Assembly (NCBI RefSeq): GCF_017599385.1
Contig: NZ_JAGFPK010000001.1
Span: 3,541,436 to 3,605,435 of the forward strand
Direction of reading: 5' to 3'
Length of the DNA: 64,000 nucleotides
DNA from: Ciceribacter sp. L1K22
Lineage (GTDB): Bacteria > Pseudomonadota > Alphaproteobacteria > Rhizobiales > Rhizobiaceae
Shown here in pieces: positions 46,217-57,202 of this stretch. Positions within the stretch are counted from its first letter, which is position 1, and each line of letters opens with the position of its first letter. Both the position numbers and the translations under genes were made by a program. Under the pieces are notes generated by a model that was given only the letters and a program-made list of their open reading frames with translations, ran no database searches and was not told where the DNA came from.

Positions 46217-47705
46217 GATGCGAACTCCGTCTCGTTGATGTGTTTTGCGGCCCTTAGCGCCAGAGCCGCGATGGTGAGGGCCGGATTGACAGCAGCCGAC
46301 GTCGGCAGGATAGAGGCGTCGACGATGAAGAGATTGTCGTGGTCGTGACTGCGACCGAAACTGTCGACGACGCTGGTCCGTGGATCGGAGCCCATGCGGG
46401 CCGTGCCGCACTGATGGGATGGTGTTCGTCGATCGAAGGTGCGGGACAGCACGATCGGGTAACCCGCCTTTCGCAACAGCCGCTTCAGCTTTTCGACGAG
46501 TGCAAGATGCGCGTCCCAGTTGGACCGCTTCCAGTCGAGCACGATCTGCCCGTTCTTCAGTGTCACGCGGCTTTCCGGATTGGGCAGATCCTCGGACATG
46601 GCGTACAGATCGAGCGAGCGATTGGCGATCCAGTGCGCAAGCGAAGGCGGCAGGGGAGAACTTGCAGCGAGGATCGGCCCGGTGATCTTGCCGAGCAACT
46701 GGATGTTGCCGAGCGGCTCGCCGCCCAGGCCGCCGGTCAGGTAGAAATCGTTCACCATCAGGGTCTTCTGGTAGACCGATGTATTCCGGCGCAGGGGATG
46801 AAGTGCAAGCACGGCGGAACAGTTGTGATTCATGAAATTTCGGCCGACTTGATCGGAGCGGTTCGCAAGGCCGGTCGGATGCGCATCATCAGCCGAGCCG
46901 AGAAGCAGCGCCGCCGATCGCACCGCGCCGCTTGCCAGAACGACGAGAGGGGCTTCGATCAAAGCACGCTGGCCGTTTTCTTCAACCTCGACGCCCGTGA
47001 CGCGGCCATCGCGGCTGATCAGGCGTTTCGCCTCGCAGCCGGTGCGAAGGCTGACATTTGCCTGCTTTAGCGCGGTTGCGAGACTGACAGACTCGGCATC
47101 CATCTTGCCGCCGCAGGTATCGGGAAAGGCGTCCCAGGTGGTTCGTCCATGTGCCAACCAGCGGTCGATATCCACGCCTAGCGGGAGGGAGGCCGGGTGG
47201 AGCCCGACCTTCCTCAGTCGCTTGCGAAGGTCTGCAATGATAGGCTCGTCCGGTACCGGTGCGTAGGTGTAGCTGCCGGAATGCGCTGGCTCTGTCGGGT
47301 CTTCGCCCAGCGTGCCCCGGACCTGAAAAAGGTTTTCCGCCTGCTGATAGAAAGGCTCGATGGTCTCGTAGGCAATCGGCCAGCCGGGGGTGGAACCGCC
47401 CATGTGCCGCAAAGGTGAAAAATCCTCCCGGCGATAGCGGATCAGCACGGCGCCGTAGAACTTGGAGTTTCCACCGACATAATAGTAGTTGCCGGGATTG
47501 AACGGCTGACCGTCCCCGTCAAGCCATTCCTCCTTGGGGCGAAATCGTGCCTTGCCGAAGATCGCTTCCGGATCACGATCGGCCGCGGAGGGTGTCAGTC
47601 GCTCACCCTTCTCGATCATAAGGATGTTGCGGCCAGACGGCGCCAGTGCCGCGGCAAGGGTCGCCCCGCCCATGCCTGAGCCAATGATGATGACGTCTGG
47701 CGCGG

Positions 47706-47709
<4 letters not shown>
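46213..47709 (-). CDS. GMC family oxidoreductase (sugar-oxidase-like)
   Basis: A 498-residue FAD protein starting MTAPDVIIIGSGMGGATLAAAL at 47709. The start overlaps the ABC ATPase stop by four bases, so I reject the longer open frame. VVLASGAVRSAALLLGSA and the C-terminal HQCGTARMGSDP with VDASILPTSAAVNPALTIAAL carry the GMC signatures and catalytic His region. It resembles bacterial sugar or glucoside dehydrogenases with a GMC large subunit. No Tat signal is visible, so it is probably cytoplasmic. Confidence 0.9.
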
Positions 47710-48818
<1,109 letters not shown>

Positions 48819-48822
48819 CTTG

Positions 48823-49701
48823 TTATCCTTTGACCGAGCCCGCCATCAGCCCGCGCACGAAATAGCGGCCGGCGACGATGTAGACGAAGAGAGTGGGGAG
48901 AGCGGCGATGATCGCGCCGGCGAAGTGGACGTTGTATTCCTTCACGCCGGTCGACGACTGCACGAGGTTGTTGAGCGCCGCCGTCATCGGCTGGCTTGTG
49001 CCGCCGAAAGAGACACCGAACAGGAAGTCGTTCCAGATATTGGTGAACTGCCAGATGACCGAGACGACAGTGATCGGGCCGGAGATTGGCAGGAGAATCC
49101 GCCAGAAGATCCGGAAGAAGCCGGCGCCGTCGATCTGCGCCGCCTTGACGAGTTCCGTCGGGAAGGTGGCGTAGTAATTGCGGTAGTAGAGAGTCGTGAA
49201 CCCGATGCCGTAGACGACGTGCACGAGGATAAGGCCCGGGACCGAGCCGGCGAGACCGAGCTTGCCGAGAACCAGCGCCATTGGGATCAACACGATCTGG
49301 AATGGGATGAAGCACGAGAGCAGCATCAATCCGAAGACGATCGTATCGTAGCGGAAGCGCCACTTGGTCAGGATATAGCCATTGAGCGCGCCAAGGATCG
49401 TGGAGATGGCGACGGCGGGAACGACCATCAGGATCGAGTTCAGGAAATACGGTCTCAACCCTGTCGGTGAAACCCCGATCTGAGCGGTCGACCAGGCGGA
49501 TTTCCAGGCCTCAAGTGTCCAGCTCTGCGGCAGCGCCATCATGTTTCCGCCGGTGATTTCCGACAGCGGCTTCAGCGAGTTCACGCCCATCACATAGAGC
49601 GGCAGAAGGTAGAAGAGCGCGAAGAGAAGCAGCACGAGATAGACGAAGACCCGTGTGACCCTGCCGGTCCTGACGGCTGTATCCTGGGTGACGGCGGACA
49701 T
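48823..49701 (-). CDS. ABC sugar transporter permease (MalG-like)
   Basis: A 292-residue permease starting MSAVTQDTA at 49701, overlapping the stop of the first permease by one base (TGATG). The EAA loop reads ELVKAAQIDGAGFFRIFWRILLP. Six hydrophobic segments and FTNIWNDFLFGVSF follow the pattern of glucose/mannose-type CUT1 permeases. The longer open frame upstream is a shadow of the first permease gene. Confidence 0.92.
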   Translation of the reverse strand: MSAVTQDTAVRTGRVTRVFVYLVLLLFALFYLLPLYVMGVNSLKPLSEITGGNMMALPQSWTLEAWKSAWSTAQIGVSPTGLRPYFLNSILMVVPAVAISTILGALNGYILTKWRFRYDTIVFGLMLLSCFIPFQIVLIPMALVLGKLGLAGSVPGLILVHVVYGIGFTTLYYRNYYATFPTELVKAAQIDGAGFFRIFWRILLPISGPITVVSVIWQFTNIWNDFLFGVSFGGTSQPMTAALNNLVQSSTGVKEYNVHFAGAIIAALPTLFVYIVAGRYFVRGLMAGSVKG

Positions 49702-50594
49702 CAGTTCTTCTCCTTCAGCTCGGCATAGAGGTAGGGCACCATGATCGCGGCGATCGTCATCAGCATGATCACGGCGGATGCAGCGCCTATACCCATTTGG
49801 TTGCGGGTGAAGGTGTAGGAATACATGAAGGTGGCCGGCATCTCGGTTGCACGGCCAGGCCCTCCGCCCGTCAAAGCGATAACGAGGTCGTAGGACTTGA
49901 TCGCGAGGTGGCTCAGAATGACGAAGGCCGAGAGAAAAGCGGGCCGCAGCATCGGGATGACGATCCGGCGATAGAGCTGGAAGCTTGAGGCGCCGTCGAT
50001 CTGTGCGGCCTTCAGTATCTCGTTGTCGATGCCGCGAAGGCCGGCGAGGAACATGGCCATGACGAAGCCGCTTGTCTGCCATACGGCGGCGATCACGATC
50101 GTGTAGATCGCCATGTCGTTGTCCTTGATCCAGGTGAAAGTGAAACTTTCCCAACCCCAGAGCCGCATGATTCGTTCAAGGCCGATGCCTGGGTCGAGGA
50201 ACCATTTCCATGCCGTGCCGGTCACGATGAAAGAAAGGGCCATCGGGTAAAGATAAATTGGTCTGAGGACACCCTCTCCGCGGATTTTCTGGTCGAGAAA
50301 GATTGCCAGCATCAGGCCAAGGGCAGTGCAGATGACGATGTAGAGGGTGGCAAAGATGGCGATGTTGTAAATGGCGATATGCCAGTTCTGCAGCGCCCAG
50401 AGCTTCGTGTAGTTCTCGAAGCCGACCCATTTGTAGAGCGGCAGCATCTTCGAACCCGTGAAGGACAGGAAGACTGTGAAGATGATGAAGCCGTAGACAA
50501 ACAACAGCGTGGTCGCCAGAGATGGAGCAAGCACGAGCTTTGGCAGCCAATCCTGCATGCGCGTGCGGAAATCGGCTCCGGGTGAGCTGGACAT
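49701..50594 (-). CDS. ABC sugar transporter permease (MalF-like)
   Basis: A 297-residue permease with six predicted membrane segments. The EAA loop is EILKAAQIDGASSFQLYRRIVIP, and AGLRGIDNE precedes it as in the family. It pairs with the MalG-like subunit encoded downstream. It is separated from the binding-protein gene by 106 bp holding a GC-rich hairpin that may lower expression relative to the receptor. Confidence 0.92.
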   Translation of the reverse strand: MSSSPGADFRTRMQDWLPKLVLAPSLATTLLFVYGFIIFTVFLSFTGSKMLPLYKWVGFENYTKLWALQNWHIAIYNIAIFATLYIVICTALGLMLAIFLDQKIRGEGVLRPIYLYPMALSFIVTGTAWKWFLDPGIGLERIMRLWGWESFTFTWIKDNDMAIYTIVIAAVWQTSGFVMAMFLAGLRGIDNEILKAAQIDGASSFQLYRRIVIPMLRPAFLSAFVILSHLAIKSYDLVIALTGGGPGRATEMPATFMYSYTFTRNQMGIGAASAVIMLMTIAAIMVPYLYAELKEKN

Positions 50595-50663
50595 TTGGTT
50601 TCTCCCATGGGCGGCGCATGGGCCGCCGATACTGCCCTGGATACGACCTGTGGCAGGTGGAAA

Positions 50664-50689
50664 CGGGCGGCGGCTGAGGACGCCGCCCG
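50664..50689 (-). terminator. GC-rich hairpin between receptor and permease genes
   Basis: CGGGCGGCG and CGCCGCCCG form a perfect 9-bp stem around an 8-base loop just after the binding-protein stop codon. No T-tract follows. Such hairpins often protect the upstream mRNA or attenuate readthrough so that the receptor is made in excess. Confidence 0.65.
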
Positions 50690-50700
50690 AGACGGTTGCC

Positions 50701-51945
50701 TTACTGGGCGGCTGCTACGGCTTCGGCAAGCGCCGCAGCCGCTTCCGCGCCATCCTTGTAGCCACCGTTGAACGCCTTGGTTACGACGTCGTAGACGGCG
50801 TTCTTGACGGATGCCGGAGCAGCGTGGCCGTGGGCCATGGACCCGAACAGCGAGCCGCTGGTGTTGGCCTCCGCCAGATCTTTCATGCCCTTCTTGCCGC
50901 AATCATCGAAGTCGGTATCCGGCACGTCGGTGCGTGCGGGAACCGAACCCTTGACCACGTTGAACGCGGACTGGAACTTCGGGCTTTCGATGGAGGATGC
51001 CATTTCCATCTGCGCTTTGACCTTGTCGTCGCCCGAAACGTTGAACATCGCGAACTGATCCGAGTTGAACGTTACCGAGCCCTGGGTGCCCGGGAACCGG
51101 ATGCAGACGAAATCCGCGCCGGGTTTCTGGCCAGCCTTCAGAAACTCACCCTTTGCCCAGTCGCCCATCATCTGCATGCCGGCCTTGCCCTCGATCACCA
51201 TAGCGGAGGCGAGGTTCCAGTCGCGGCCGGAGAAGTTGTCATCGACATAGGTTCTGAGCTTCATCAGGCGGTCGAACGCATCGGCCATGTCGGCACCGCC
51301 GAGCGTATCGGGGTCGAGATCGATGAAGGCGTTCTTGTAGAAGTCGTTGCCCTTGGAGAGAACGACACCGTCGAAGACGGTCGCGTCCTGCCAGGGCTGG
51401 CCGCCATGGGCGAGCGGCGTAATGCCGTTTGCCTTCATCTTGTCGAGCATGGCAACGAGTTCGTCCCAGCTTTCCGGTGCCTTGCCGCCAGCGGCATCGA
51501 GCGCTGCCTTGTTGATCCAGACCCAGTTTGTCGAGTGCACGTTGACGGGTGCGGCGATCCAGTGTCCGTCATATTTGGAGAACTTCTGAAGCGCTTCGGG
51601 TACCACCTTGTCCCAGCCTTCGGCGGCGGCAACCTCATCGAGGTTACCCAGTGCACCCTGCTCGGCCCAGTCGAGAATGTCGAAGCCGAGCATCTGAACG
51701 GCGGTCGGCGGATCGCCAGCGGTGACGCGGGCGCGCAGTGCGGTCATCGCGGCTTCGCCGCCGCCACCTGCCACCGGCATGTCGACCCAGCCGATTCCCT
51801 TGCTTTGCAGATCTTCTTTCAGGACGTTGAGGGCGGCGGCTTCGCCACCCGAGGTCCACCAGTGCAGCACCTCGACGTCGGTTGCCTTCGCGGCACCCGC
51901 CATCATCGTGAGTGCGATTGCTGTCGTTGTCAGAAACTTGCTCAT
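50701..51945 (-). CDS. ABC sugar transporter substrate-binding protein (glucose/mannose type)
   Basis: A 414-residue periplasmic receptor of the CUT1 class. A Sec signal peptide ([21 protein letters not shown]) is followed by the mature start [39 protein letters not shown] segments and [13 protein letters not shown] resemble glucose/mannose-binding proteins such as GtsA. I use ATG 51945, with GGAGG upstream. First gene of the ten-gene operon. The sugar may be glucose-like but is not fixed by sequence alone. Confidence 0.92.
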   Translation of the reverse strand: MSKFLTTTAIALTMMAGAAKATDVEVLHWWTSGGEAAALNVLKEDLQSKGIGWVDMPVAGGGGEAAMTALRARVTAGDPPTAVQMLGFDILDWAEQGALGNLDEVAAAEGWDKVVPEALQKFSKYDGHWIAAPVNVHSTNWVWINKAALDAAGGKAPESWDELVAMLDKMKANGITPLAHGGQPWQDATVFDGVVLSKGNDFYKNAFIDLDPDTLGGADMADAFDRLMKLRTYVDDNFSGRDWNLASAMVIEGKAGMQMMGDWAKGEFLKAGQKPGADFVCIRFPGTQGSVTFNSDQFAMFNVSGDDKVKAQMEMASSIESPKFQSAFNVVKGSVPARTDVPDTDFDDCGKKGMKDLAEANTSGSLFGSMAHGHAAPASVKNAVYDVVTKAFNGGYKDGAEAAAALAEAVAAAQ

Positions 51946-52046
51946 TAAATCCTCCATTCGCAAGTTGGCGAGTCTCCCACCCGCATCCCCGGCGCCGTCG
52001 AGCCTCACTTGCGACGTCGGGCATTTCCGCACCTAAGGTGCATACC

Positions 52047-52066
52047 AATTTAAAACGTTACAAACC
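52047..52066 (-). promoter_or_regulatory. LacI-type operator site 1
   Basis: Read on the minus strand, this site contains TAACGTTTTAAATT with the central CG typical of LacI-family operators. It shares AACGTTTTAAATT with site 2, which is in the opposite orientation 121 bp away. It lies about 100 bp upstream of the sugar operon start. Confidence 0.65.
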
Positions 52067-52167
52067 TGACAGAGTCAAGAACCTCTCCCAATTACTCTTC
52101 ATCGGATCATATGCTGCATTGCAGAGCCTGATTGGCTCGTGCAAGTACGGTTGGATATCGACGATCG

Positions 52168-52187
52168 TTTTGGAAACGTTTTAAATT
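52168..52187 (+). promoter_or_regulatory. LacI-type operator site 2
   Basis: TTTTGGAAACGTTTTAAATT has a near-palindromic AAACGTTT core. It is the inverted counterpart of site 1 and lies about 77 bp before lacI, so a loop between the two sites is possible. Confidence 0.68.
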
Positions 52188-52263
52188 TCTGTCCTGAATG
52201 CTTGCCCTCGTTTGGGTGAGACGCTACCCTTGCTTGTTGTTCACGAGCCGAAGACCCTGAAGA

Positions 52264-53286
52264 GTGCGTAAAACCAGGAACCAGACCGACAAGGCGAACG
52301 CACCCGTGTCGCCGGGCAAGCCCACGCTGAAGACCGTTGCGGAAGCTGCGGGCCTTGCGGTAACGACCGTTTCCAGAGCTCTTGCCGATGACCCCCTGAT
52401 CAGCAGTATTACGCGCGAGCGTGTTCGCGAGATAGCGCGTACGATGGGTTATGTTCCCGATCGCGCCGCGCAACGCCTGAAGACTGGTCGAACAAACGTC
52501 ATAGGCGTGCTGCTCGACCCACATGAGGAAATTCTCGGCTTCGGGACGTCGCTGCTCTATGGCGTCACGAAATCGCTCAAGGGGACCCCCTACCACCTGA
52601 TCGTGATGCCGAATTTCCTCGACACCTCGAATATCGAGGCGGTCGAGCATATCGTCCGAAACAACCTCGCAGATGGCCTCATCTTCACCCGGACGGAAGT
52701 GCTCGACCCCCGTGTGCGCCTGCTGATCGAGAAGAATTTTCCCTTCGTCAGCCATGGCCGGACCGAGTTCTCGACGGCCCATCCTTTCGTTGACTACGAC
52801 AACTACGCTTTCGCCTATGAAGCAGCGCGACGGCTGATCGCCAAGGGGCGCCACAAGCTGACGATTATCCTGCCGCCGAGGCATCTGACTTTCAGCCAGC
52901 ACATGCTGCATGGCTTCATGACGGCTGTCAGGGAGGCCGGTATTGCCTTCGAGCTGGCTGATGGGATCAGTCACGATTCCAAGGCCGGCATGGTGCGCGA
53001 CTATTTCCGCCAGCGCCTTCAACGTTCCGATCCGCCCGACGCGCTGATCTGTCCCGGCGAAGTTTCCGCGATGGCTTCCATCACGGGCCTTGCTGATGGC
53101 GGCTGGTCGCTCGGGTGCGAATACGACATCGTCGCCAAGCAGACGTCGCAGCTTCTGTCGGATATCCAGCCCGGCGTCGACACCATCTATGAGGACTTGA
53201 CGGCGGCGGGGGAACATCTGGGCAGTCTGCTCCTTAAGCGCATCGGTGGCGCCGAGGTCGAGGGACTGCAAAAGATCCTCACCTAA
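52264..53286 (+). CDS. LacI family transcriptional regulator (divergent from sugar operon)
   Basis: A 340-residue repressor with a GTG start. The HTH is at about 21-42 (TLKTVAEAAGLAVTTVSRAL), the hinge is DRAAQRLKTGRTNVIGVLL, and an effector domain follows. It resembles AglR-type sugar regulators. Two operator-like sites with AACGTTTTAAATT lie in the gap to the ABC operon, so repression of the operon and of its own gene is likely. Inducer unknown, presumably the imported sugar. Confidence 0.9.
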   Translation: MRKTRNQTDKANAPVSPGKPTLKTVAEAAGLAVTTVSRALADDPLISSITRERVREIARTMGYVPDRAAQRLKTGRTNVIGVLLDPHEEILGFGTSLLYGVTKSLKGTPYHLIVMPNFLDTSNIEAVEHIVRNNLADGLIFTRTEVLDPRVRLLIEKNFPFVSHGRTEFSTAHPFVDYDNYAFAYEAARRLIAKGRHKLTIILPPRHLTFSQHMLHGFMTAVREAGIAFELADGISHDSKAGMVRDYFRQRLQRSDPPDALICPGEVSAMASITGLADGGWSLGCEYDIVAKQTSQLLSDIQPGVDTIYEDLTAAGEHLGSLLLKRIGGAEVEGLQKILT

Positions 53287-53340
53287 CGGCATGGTCTCAA
53301 CAATCCTGCGGTGAAGGCGATTGCGCATCATCGACTTTTC

Positions 53341-54864
53341 TCAATCCCTGACCCAATTGCCCCGGGTGCGCCCGATCCGCATCACGACGGACTTGATCTC
53401 CAGGAACTCCTCAAGACCGTAGGGGCCGTTTTCGCGACCCTGTCCGCTCTGCTTGAAGCCGCCAAAGGTCACCTCGGGAAAGCCGTCCATCCAGGTATTT
53501 GTCCAGACGGTACCGGCCTGCGCCCTACGGGCAAAAGCGAGGCAGGTGTGGACGTTTTCGCTCCATACCCCCGCGGACAGGCCGTAAGACGCATCGTTTG
53601 TGAGCGAAATCGCTTGCTCGAGTGTCTTGAATGTCAGCACGGACAAAACAGGGCCGAAGACCTCCTCGCGGGCGATTGCCATCTCGGCGGTCACGTCTGC
53701 CACGACAGTGGGGCCGAAGAACTGCCCCGGAAGGCCTGGAACCGACACTGGAGTCCCGCCAAGCTTCAGGCTCGCTCCGGCCGCAAGCGCATCCTTGATA
53801 TAGCCCGCGATCTTGCCCTGATGGGCCGTCGATATGATCGCGCCGACCTGGGTTTCCGGATTGAGCGGATCGCCGAAGGCAACCTTTCTCGACAGCGCCA
53901 CGACCTTGTCGACGACGGCATCGGCAACGTCCTCATGGACGATGATACGGCTACCGGAATTGCAGCATTCGCCGGCGTTGAAGTAGACGCCGAAGGTGAT
54001 CGCGTCCGCCGCGCTGTCGAGATCGGCATCCGGGAAGATCACCTGCGGGTTCTTGCCGCCGAGTTCGAGTGCCACCTTCTTCAACGTTTTGGAGGCCGCT
54101 GCGGTGATCGCCTTGCCGACGGCGGTCGATCCGGTGAAACTCACCATGTCGACGTCCGCATGTTCGGCCATCAGCGCGCCCACCGGGTCGCCGTATCCGA
54201 GGACGATATTGACCACGCCTGCCGGCAGTCCGGCTTCCATCAAGAGTTCGCCCAGCATTACCGTAGTTGACGGTGTCATCTCGGACGGCTTTATGATGCA
54301 GGTGCAGCCCGCCGCGAGCGCGAAGGGCAGCTTCTGGCTGAGGATCCAGAACGGGAAGTTCCAGGGCGTGATGATCGAGACGACTCCGATAGGCTCCTTC
54401 AGAACCATCGCGAGCATAGCTTCGCCTAGCGAGTTATGGCTGTCGCCATGTTGCGTGCGGGCAAGTGCCGCGGCGTAGCGCCAGAGATCGGCCGCGCCCA
54501 ATACCTCGCCACGCGCCTGGCTGATCGGCTTGCCGCTTTCGAGTGTTTCGATCAGCGCCATGCGTTCGACATTGGCCTCGATCAGATCGGCGACCTTCAG
54601 AAGAAATGTCGATCGTTCCTTGCCGGAGATCCGGCTCCAGATGCCGCTGTCAAAGCTATTTCTCGCGGCCGCGATCGCGGCTTCCGTGTCGGCCTTGCTT
54701 CCCTTGGCGGAACGGCTGACGAGAATGCCATGCGAAGGCGACAGGCGATCGAAAGTCTGTCCGTCGGCGCTGCCGCGCCACTCGCCATCGATCAGGTGGC
54801 GACCCTCAAATGGCGCCTGCGGGAGGGCAGCCTCGACTGCTGGGCTGATGGTCATGTCATTCAT
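53341..54864 (-). CDS. Aldehyde dehydrogenase (NAD(P)-dependent, betaine-aldehyde type)
   Basis: A 507-residue ALDH: ITPWNFPFWIL, FTGSTAVGKAI, catalytic Glu in LELGGKNPQVIF, catalytic Cys in NAGECCNSGSR, and EEVFGPVLSVLTF are all present. It is the last gene of the operon that starts at 58200, two bases after the crotonase gene. It probably oxidises an aldehyde released from the CoA-dependent pathway. The substrate is not defined by sequence. Confidence 0.92.
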   Translation of the reverse strand: MNDMTISPAVEAALPQAPFEGRHLIDGEWRGSADGQTFDRLSPSHGILVSRSAKGSKADTEAAIAAARNSFDSGIWSRISGKERSTFLLKVADLIEANVERMALIETLESGKPISQARGEVLGAADLWRYAAALARTQHGDSHNSLGEAMLAMVLKEPIGVVSIITPWNFPFWILSQKLPFALAAGCTCIIKPSEMTPSTTVMLGELLMEAGLPAGVVNIVLGYGDPVGALMAEHADVDMVSFTGSTAVGKAITAAASKTLKKVALELGGKNPQVIFPDADLDSAADAITFGVYFNAGECCNSGSRIIVHEDVADAVVDKVVALSRKVAFGDPLNPETQVGAIISTAHQGKIAGYIKDALAAGASLKLGGTPVSVPGLPGQFFGPTVVADVTAEMAIAREEVFGPVLSVLTFKTLEQAISLTNDASYGLSAGVWSENVHTCLAFARRAQAGTVWTNTWMDGFPEVTFGGFKQSGQGRENGPYGLEEFLEIKSVVMRIGRTRGNWVRD

Positions 54865-54866
54865 CG

Positions 54867-55634
54867 TTATTGTCCCGAAAAAGCCGGTTTACGTTTGTCC
54901 CTGAAAGCCGAGACCCCTTCGTTTCGATCCGCGCTGGCGGCGATCGCCGCACTGCCGAGCGCTTCGACCATCGCCGCCTGATCCTCGCCTCGCCCGGCAT
55001 GGATCATGAATTTGCCGATCTCGACGGCTCTGGGCGACAGCTCCGTCGTCTTCATCGCGATCGCCTCGGCGACCTCGCGTGGATCGTCCGCCACTTCTGC
55101 GACGAAGCCCAGTTGAAGGGCACGATCGGCACCTATACGCCGGCCGAACAAGGCCATTTCCTTGATCACGGCTTCGGGCAGCAGGCGGGCAAGTCGCTGT
55201 GTGCCCGACCAGCCCGGCACGATGCCAACCTGTGCTTCCGGCAGCGCGATGGTCGCTTTTGGCGCCATGACGCGAATGTCGCAGGCGGCCGCAAGTTCGA
55301 GGCCTCCACCGAAGGCATGGCCGTTCAGCACGGCAATGGTCGGCTTCGACAGGCGCGCCAGGCGGTCGAAGATCCTGTGGCCGTCACGGACCCAATGGCG
55401 GGCGAATTCCGCCGGCGACAGGTCTCCCCATCCGTTGATGTCGGCGCCGGCGCAGAAGGCACGTTCGCCTTCCGCGGCTACCAGCACACAGGTGATCGCC
55501 CCCAACCGCTCGACAGTGTCCAGATGGGTGGCAAGCTGTCCGAGCATCTCCACCGTGAAGGCGTTCAGCTTGGCGGGATTGTCGAGCCTGATTTCCGCGA
55601 TGCGGTCCCTGATTTCAAGATGAACGGCACTCAT
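54867..55634 (-). CDS. Enoyl-CoA hydratase/isomerase family protein
   Basis: A 255-residue crotonase. AFCAGADI and GHAFGGGLELAAACD form the oxyanion region; LPEAQVGIVPGWSGTQRLARL holds the usual catalytic region; the end KRKPAF is typical. I use ATG 55634, which overlaps the CoA-transferase stop by four bases, over an in-frame ATG three codons earlier. It would hydrate or otherwise process the acyl-CoA made by the transferase. Confidence 0.9.
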   Translation of the reverse strand: MSAVHLEIRDRIAEIRLDNPAKLNAFTVEMLGQLATHLDTVERLGAITCVLVAAEGERAFCAGADINGWGDLSPAEFARHWVRDGHRIFDRLARLSKPTIAVLNGHAFGGGLELAAACDIRVMAPKATIALPEAQVGIVPGWSGTQRLARLLPEAVIKEMALFGRRIGADRALQLGFVAEVADDPREVAEAIAMKTTELSPRAVEIGKFMIHAGRGEDQAAMVEALGSAAIAASADRNEGVSAFRDKRKPAFSGQ

Positions 55635-57202
55635 GGCGTCCACCCCATCGGTTTCTCCGAAAGCATGCGGCGATCGACTGTGATGGCATCGGCTGCGAGC
55701 TTGACCCGACCGGCGGACGCTTCGACGATATCCTGCTGTGGCTCAATGCCCGGCATGATCTCCGTTGCGATGAGCCCTTCGTCCGTCAACCGCATCACGC
55801 ACCGCTCGGTGATGTAGAGGACATCCTGCCCCTGGGCGCGCGCGCGTTTTCCGGAAAATGTCACATGCTCGACGGCCTCGACCATCTTCGTGAACTTGCC
55901 GGGTTTTTCGACCCTAATCCCGTCTTCGCTCAGTCGCACATCCGCGCCGGCCTCGAACCAGCCGGAAAAGACGATCTTCTTGGCGTGCGCCGTGATATCG
56001 ACGAAGCCGCCGCATCCGGCCGTGAGGTAAGGCTTTTTCCCCAGCTTGGAGACGTTGACGTTGCCCTCGACGTCGACCTCAAGGAAGGAGAGGAAGGAGA
56101 CGTCAAAGCCGCCGCCCTGGAAGTAGATGAATTGCTGCGGCGAAGGGACAAAACCGTCGGCGTTCGAGGCGCAGCCGAAGGCGAAGTCGGTGAGCGGCAT
56201 GCCTCCGACGGCACCCTGCTCGATCGCCCACGTCACAGCGTCGGGATGTCCCTCTTCAAGCAGGATGCGCGGTACCTGTGCGCTGATGCCGAACCCGAGA
56301 TTGGCTGTCATGCCGCGTTTCAGTTCGAGTGCGGCCCGCCGTGCAATGACCTTTTCAACACCGTGGTCCGCTAGCTTGAAGCTCGACCAGGGCCGCATGA
56401 TCTGGCCGGAAACAGCCGGATCGTAGGGAGTCTCGCAGGTCTGCTTCTGGTGCGGGTCGATGACGATGAGATCGACGAGATGGCCCGGTACTCTAACGTC
56501 GTGTGGCCTCAGGCTGCCGGCGGCCGTCATCCGTTGGACCTGCGCGATCACCAGTCCGCCGTGATTGCGAACCGCGATCGCCTGTTCGAGCCCTCCCAGA
56601 TATGCGCCTTCGTGTTCGTAGGTGAGATTGCCGCGCTCATCCGCGGTGGTGGCGCGGAGGATACAGACGTTCGGCACGATGTTGGGGAAGTGAAGCCAGG
56701 TCTCGCCGGCGAATTCGACCCGCGCGACGATCGGTTCGGCAGCGGAGCGTGCGTTCATCGCGCAGCCTTCGCGCCTTGGGTCGACGAAGGTGTCGAGACC
56801 GATCCGCGTCAACACGCCTGGTCGCCTGGCGGCTGTCTCGCGATGCATGTCGAACATGATGCCGGAAGGCACATTATAGGCCTCGATGCGATCCTCGACG
56901 ATCATTTTCCAGATCTCCGGCATCGGCAGGCTCGATGGACCCGAGGGATAGGAGCCTGCGAGGATTCGGCTGATCAGGCCATCCTTGGCGAGGTGATCTA
57001 TACCCTTCACACCGTACATGTCGCCGGCCGCGATCGGGTGCAGCATCGTGAGATTGCGCGGGTGCGCTTCCGCGTCGAACCGCTTGCCGATCGCTTCGAG
57101 GACAAGGTCCGGGCATCCAAGCGCCGATGACGAGGATACCGTCACGACCGCGTTGTCCTTGATACGGGCAGCCGCCTCGGCGGCCGTGGCGAGCTTGCTC
57201 AC
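55631..57202 (-). CDS. Class I CoA-transferase (acetate/propionate CoA-transferase type)
   Basis: A 523-residue fused alpha-beta CoA-transferase. SSSSALGCPDLVLEAIGKRF lies at the N-terminus, and the C-terminal half carries AIEQGAVGGMPL with the Glu expected to form the acyl-glutamyl intermediate. GCGGFVDITAHAKKIVFSG is also characteristic. It moves CoA from acetyl-CoA or succinyl-CoA to a carboxylic acid. It overlaps the Gfo/Idh gene by four bases. The acid is unknown. Confidence 0.9.
   Translation of the reverse strand: MSKLATAAEAAARIKDNAVVTVSSSSALGCPDLVLEAIGKRFDAEAHPRNLTMLHPIAAGDMYGVKGIDHLAKDGLISRILAGSYPSGPSSLPMPEIWKMIVEDRIEAYNVPSGIMFDMHRETAARRPGVLTRIGLDTFVDPRREGCAMNARSAAEPIVARVEFAGETWLHFPNIVPNVCILRATTADERGNLTYEHEGAYLGGLEQAIAVRNHGGLVIAQVQRMTAAGSLRPHDVRVPGHLVDLIVIDPHQKQTCETPYDPAVSGQIMRPWSSFKLADHGVEKVIARRAALELKRGMTANLGFGISAQVPRILLEEGHPDAVTWAIEQGAVGGMPLTDFAFGCASNADGFVPSPQQFIYFQGGGFDVSFLSFLEVDVEGNVNVSKLGKKPYLTAGCGGFVDITAHAKKIVFSGWFEAGADVRLSEDGIRVEKPGKFTKMVEAVEHVTFSGKRARAQGQDVLYITERCVMRLTDEGLIATEIMPGIEPQQDIVEASAGRVKLAADAITVDRRMLSEKPMGWTP

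Larger units (their letters stand above)
51946..52263. promoter_or_regulatory. 318-bp divergent control region of the sugar operon and lacI
   Basis: This gap separates the binding-protein gene (minus) from lacI (plus). Apart from two operator-like sites (52047-52066 and 52168-52187) I see no gene. The region is AT-richer than its surroundings, as expected for a promoter region. A clear -35/-10 pair could not be picked out with confidence. Confidence 0.6.

Noticed and set aside
50509..51948. A 479-codon plus-strand ORF
   Set aside because: It is antisense to the sugar-binding-protein gene, which has a signal peptide and family motifs.
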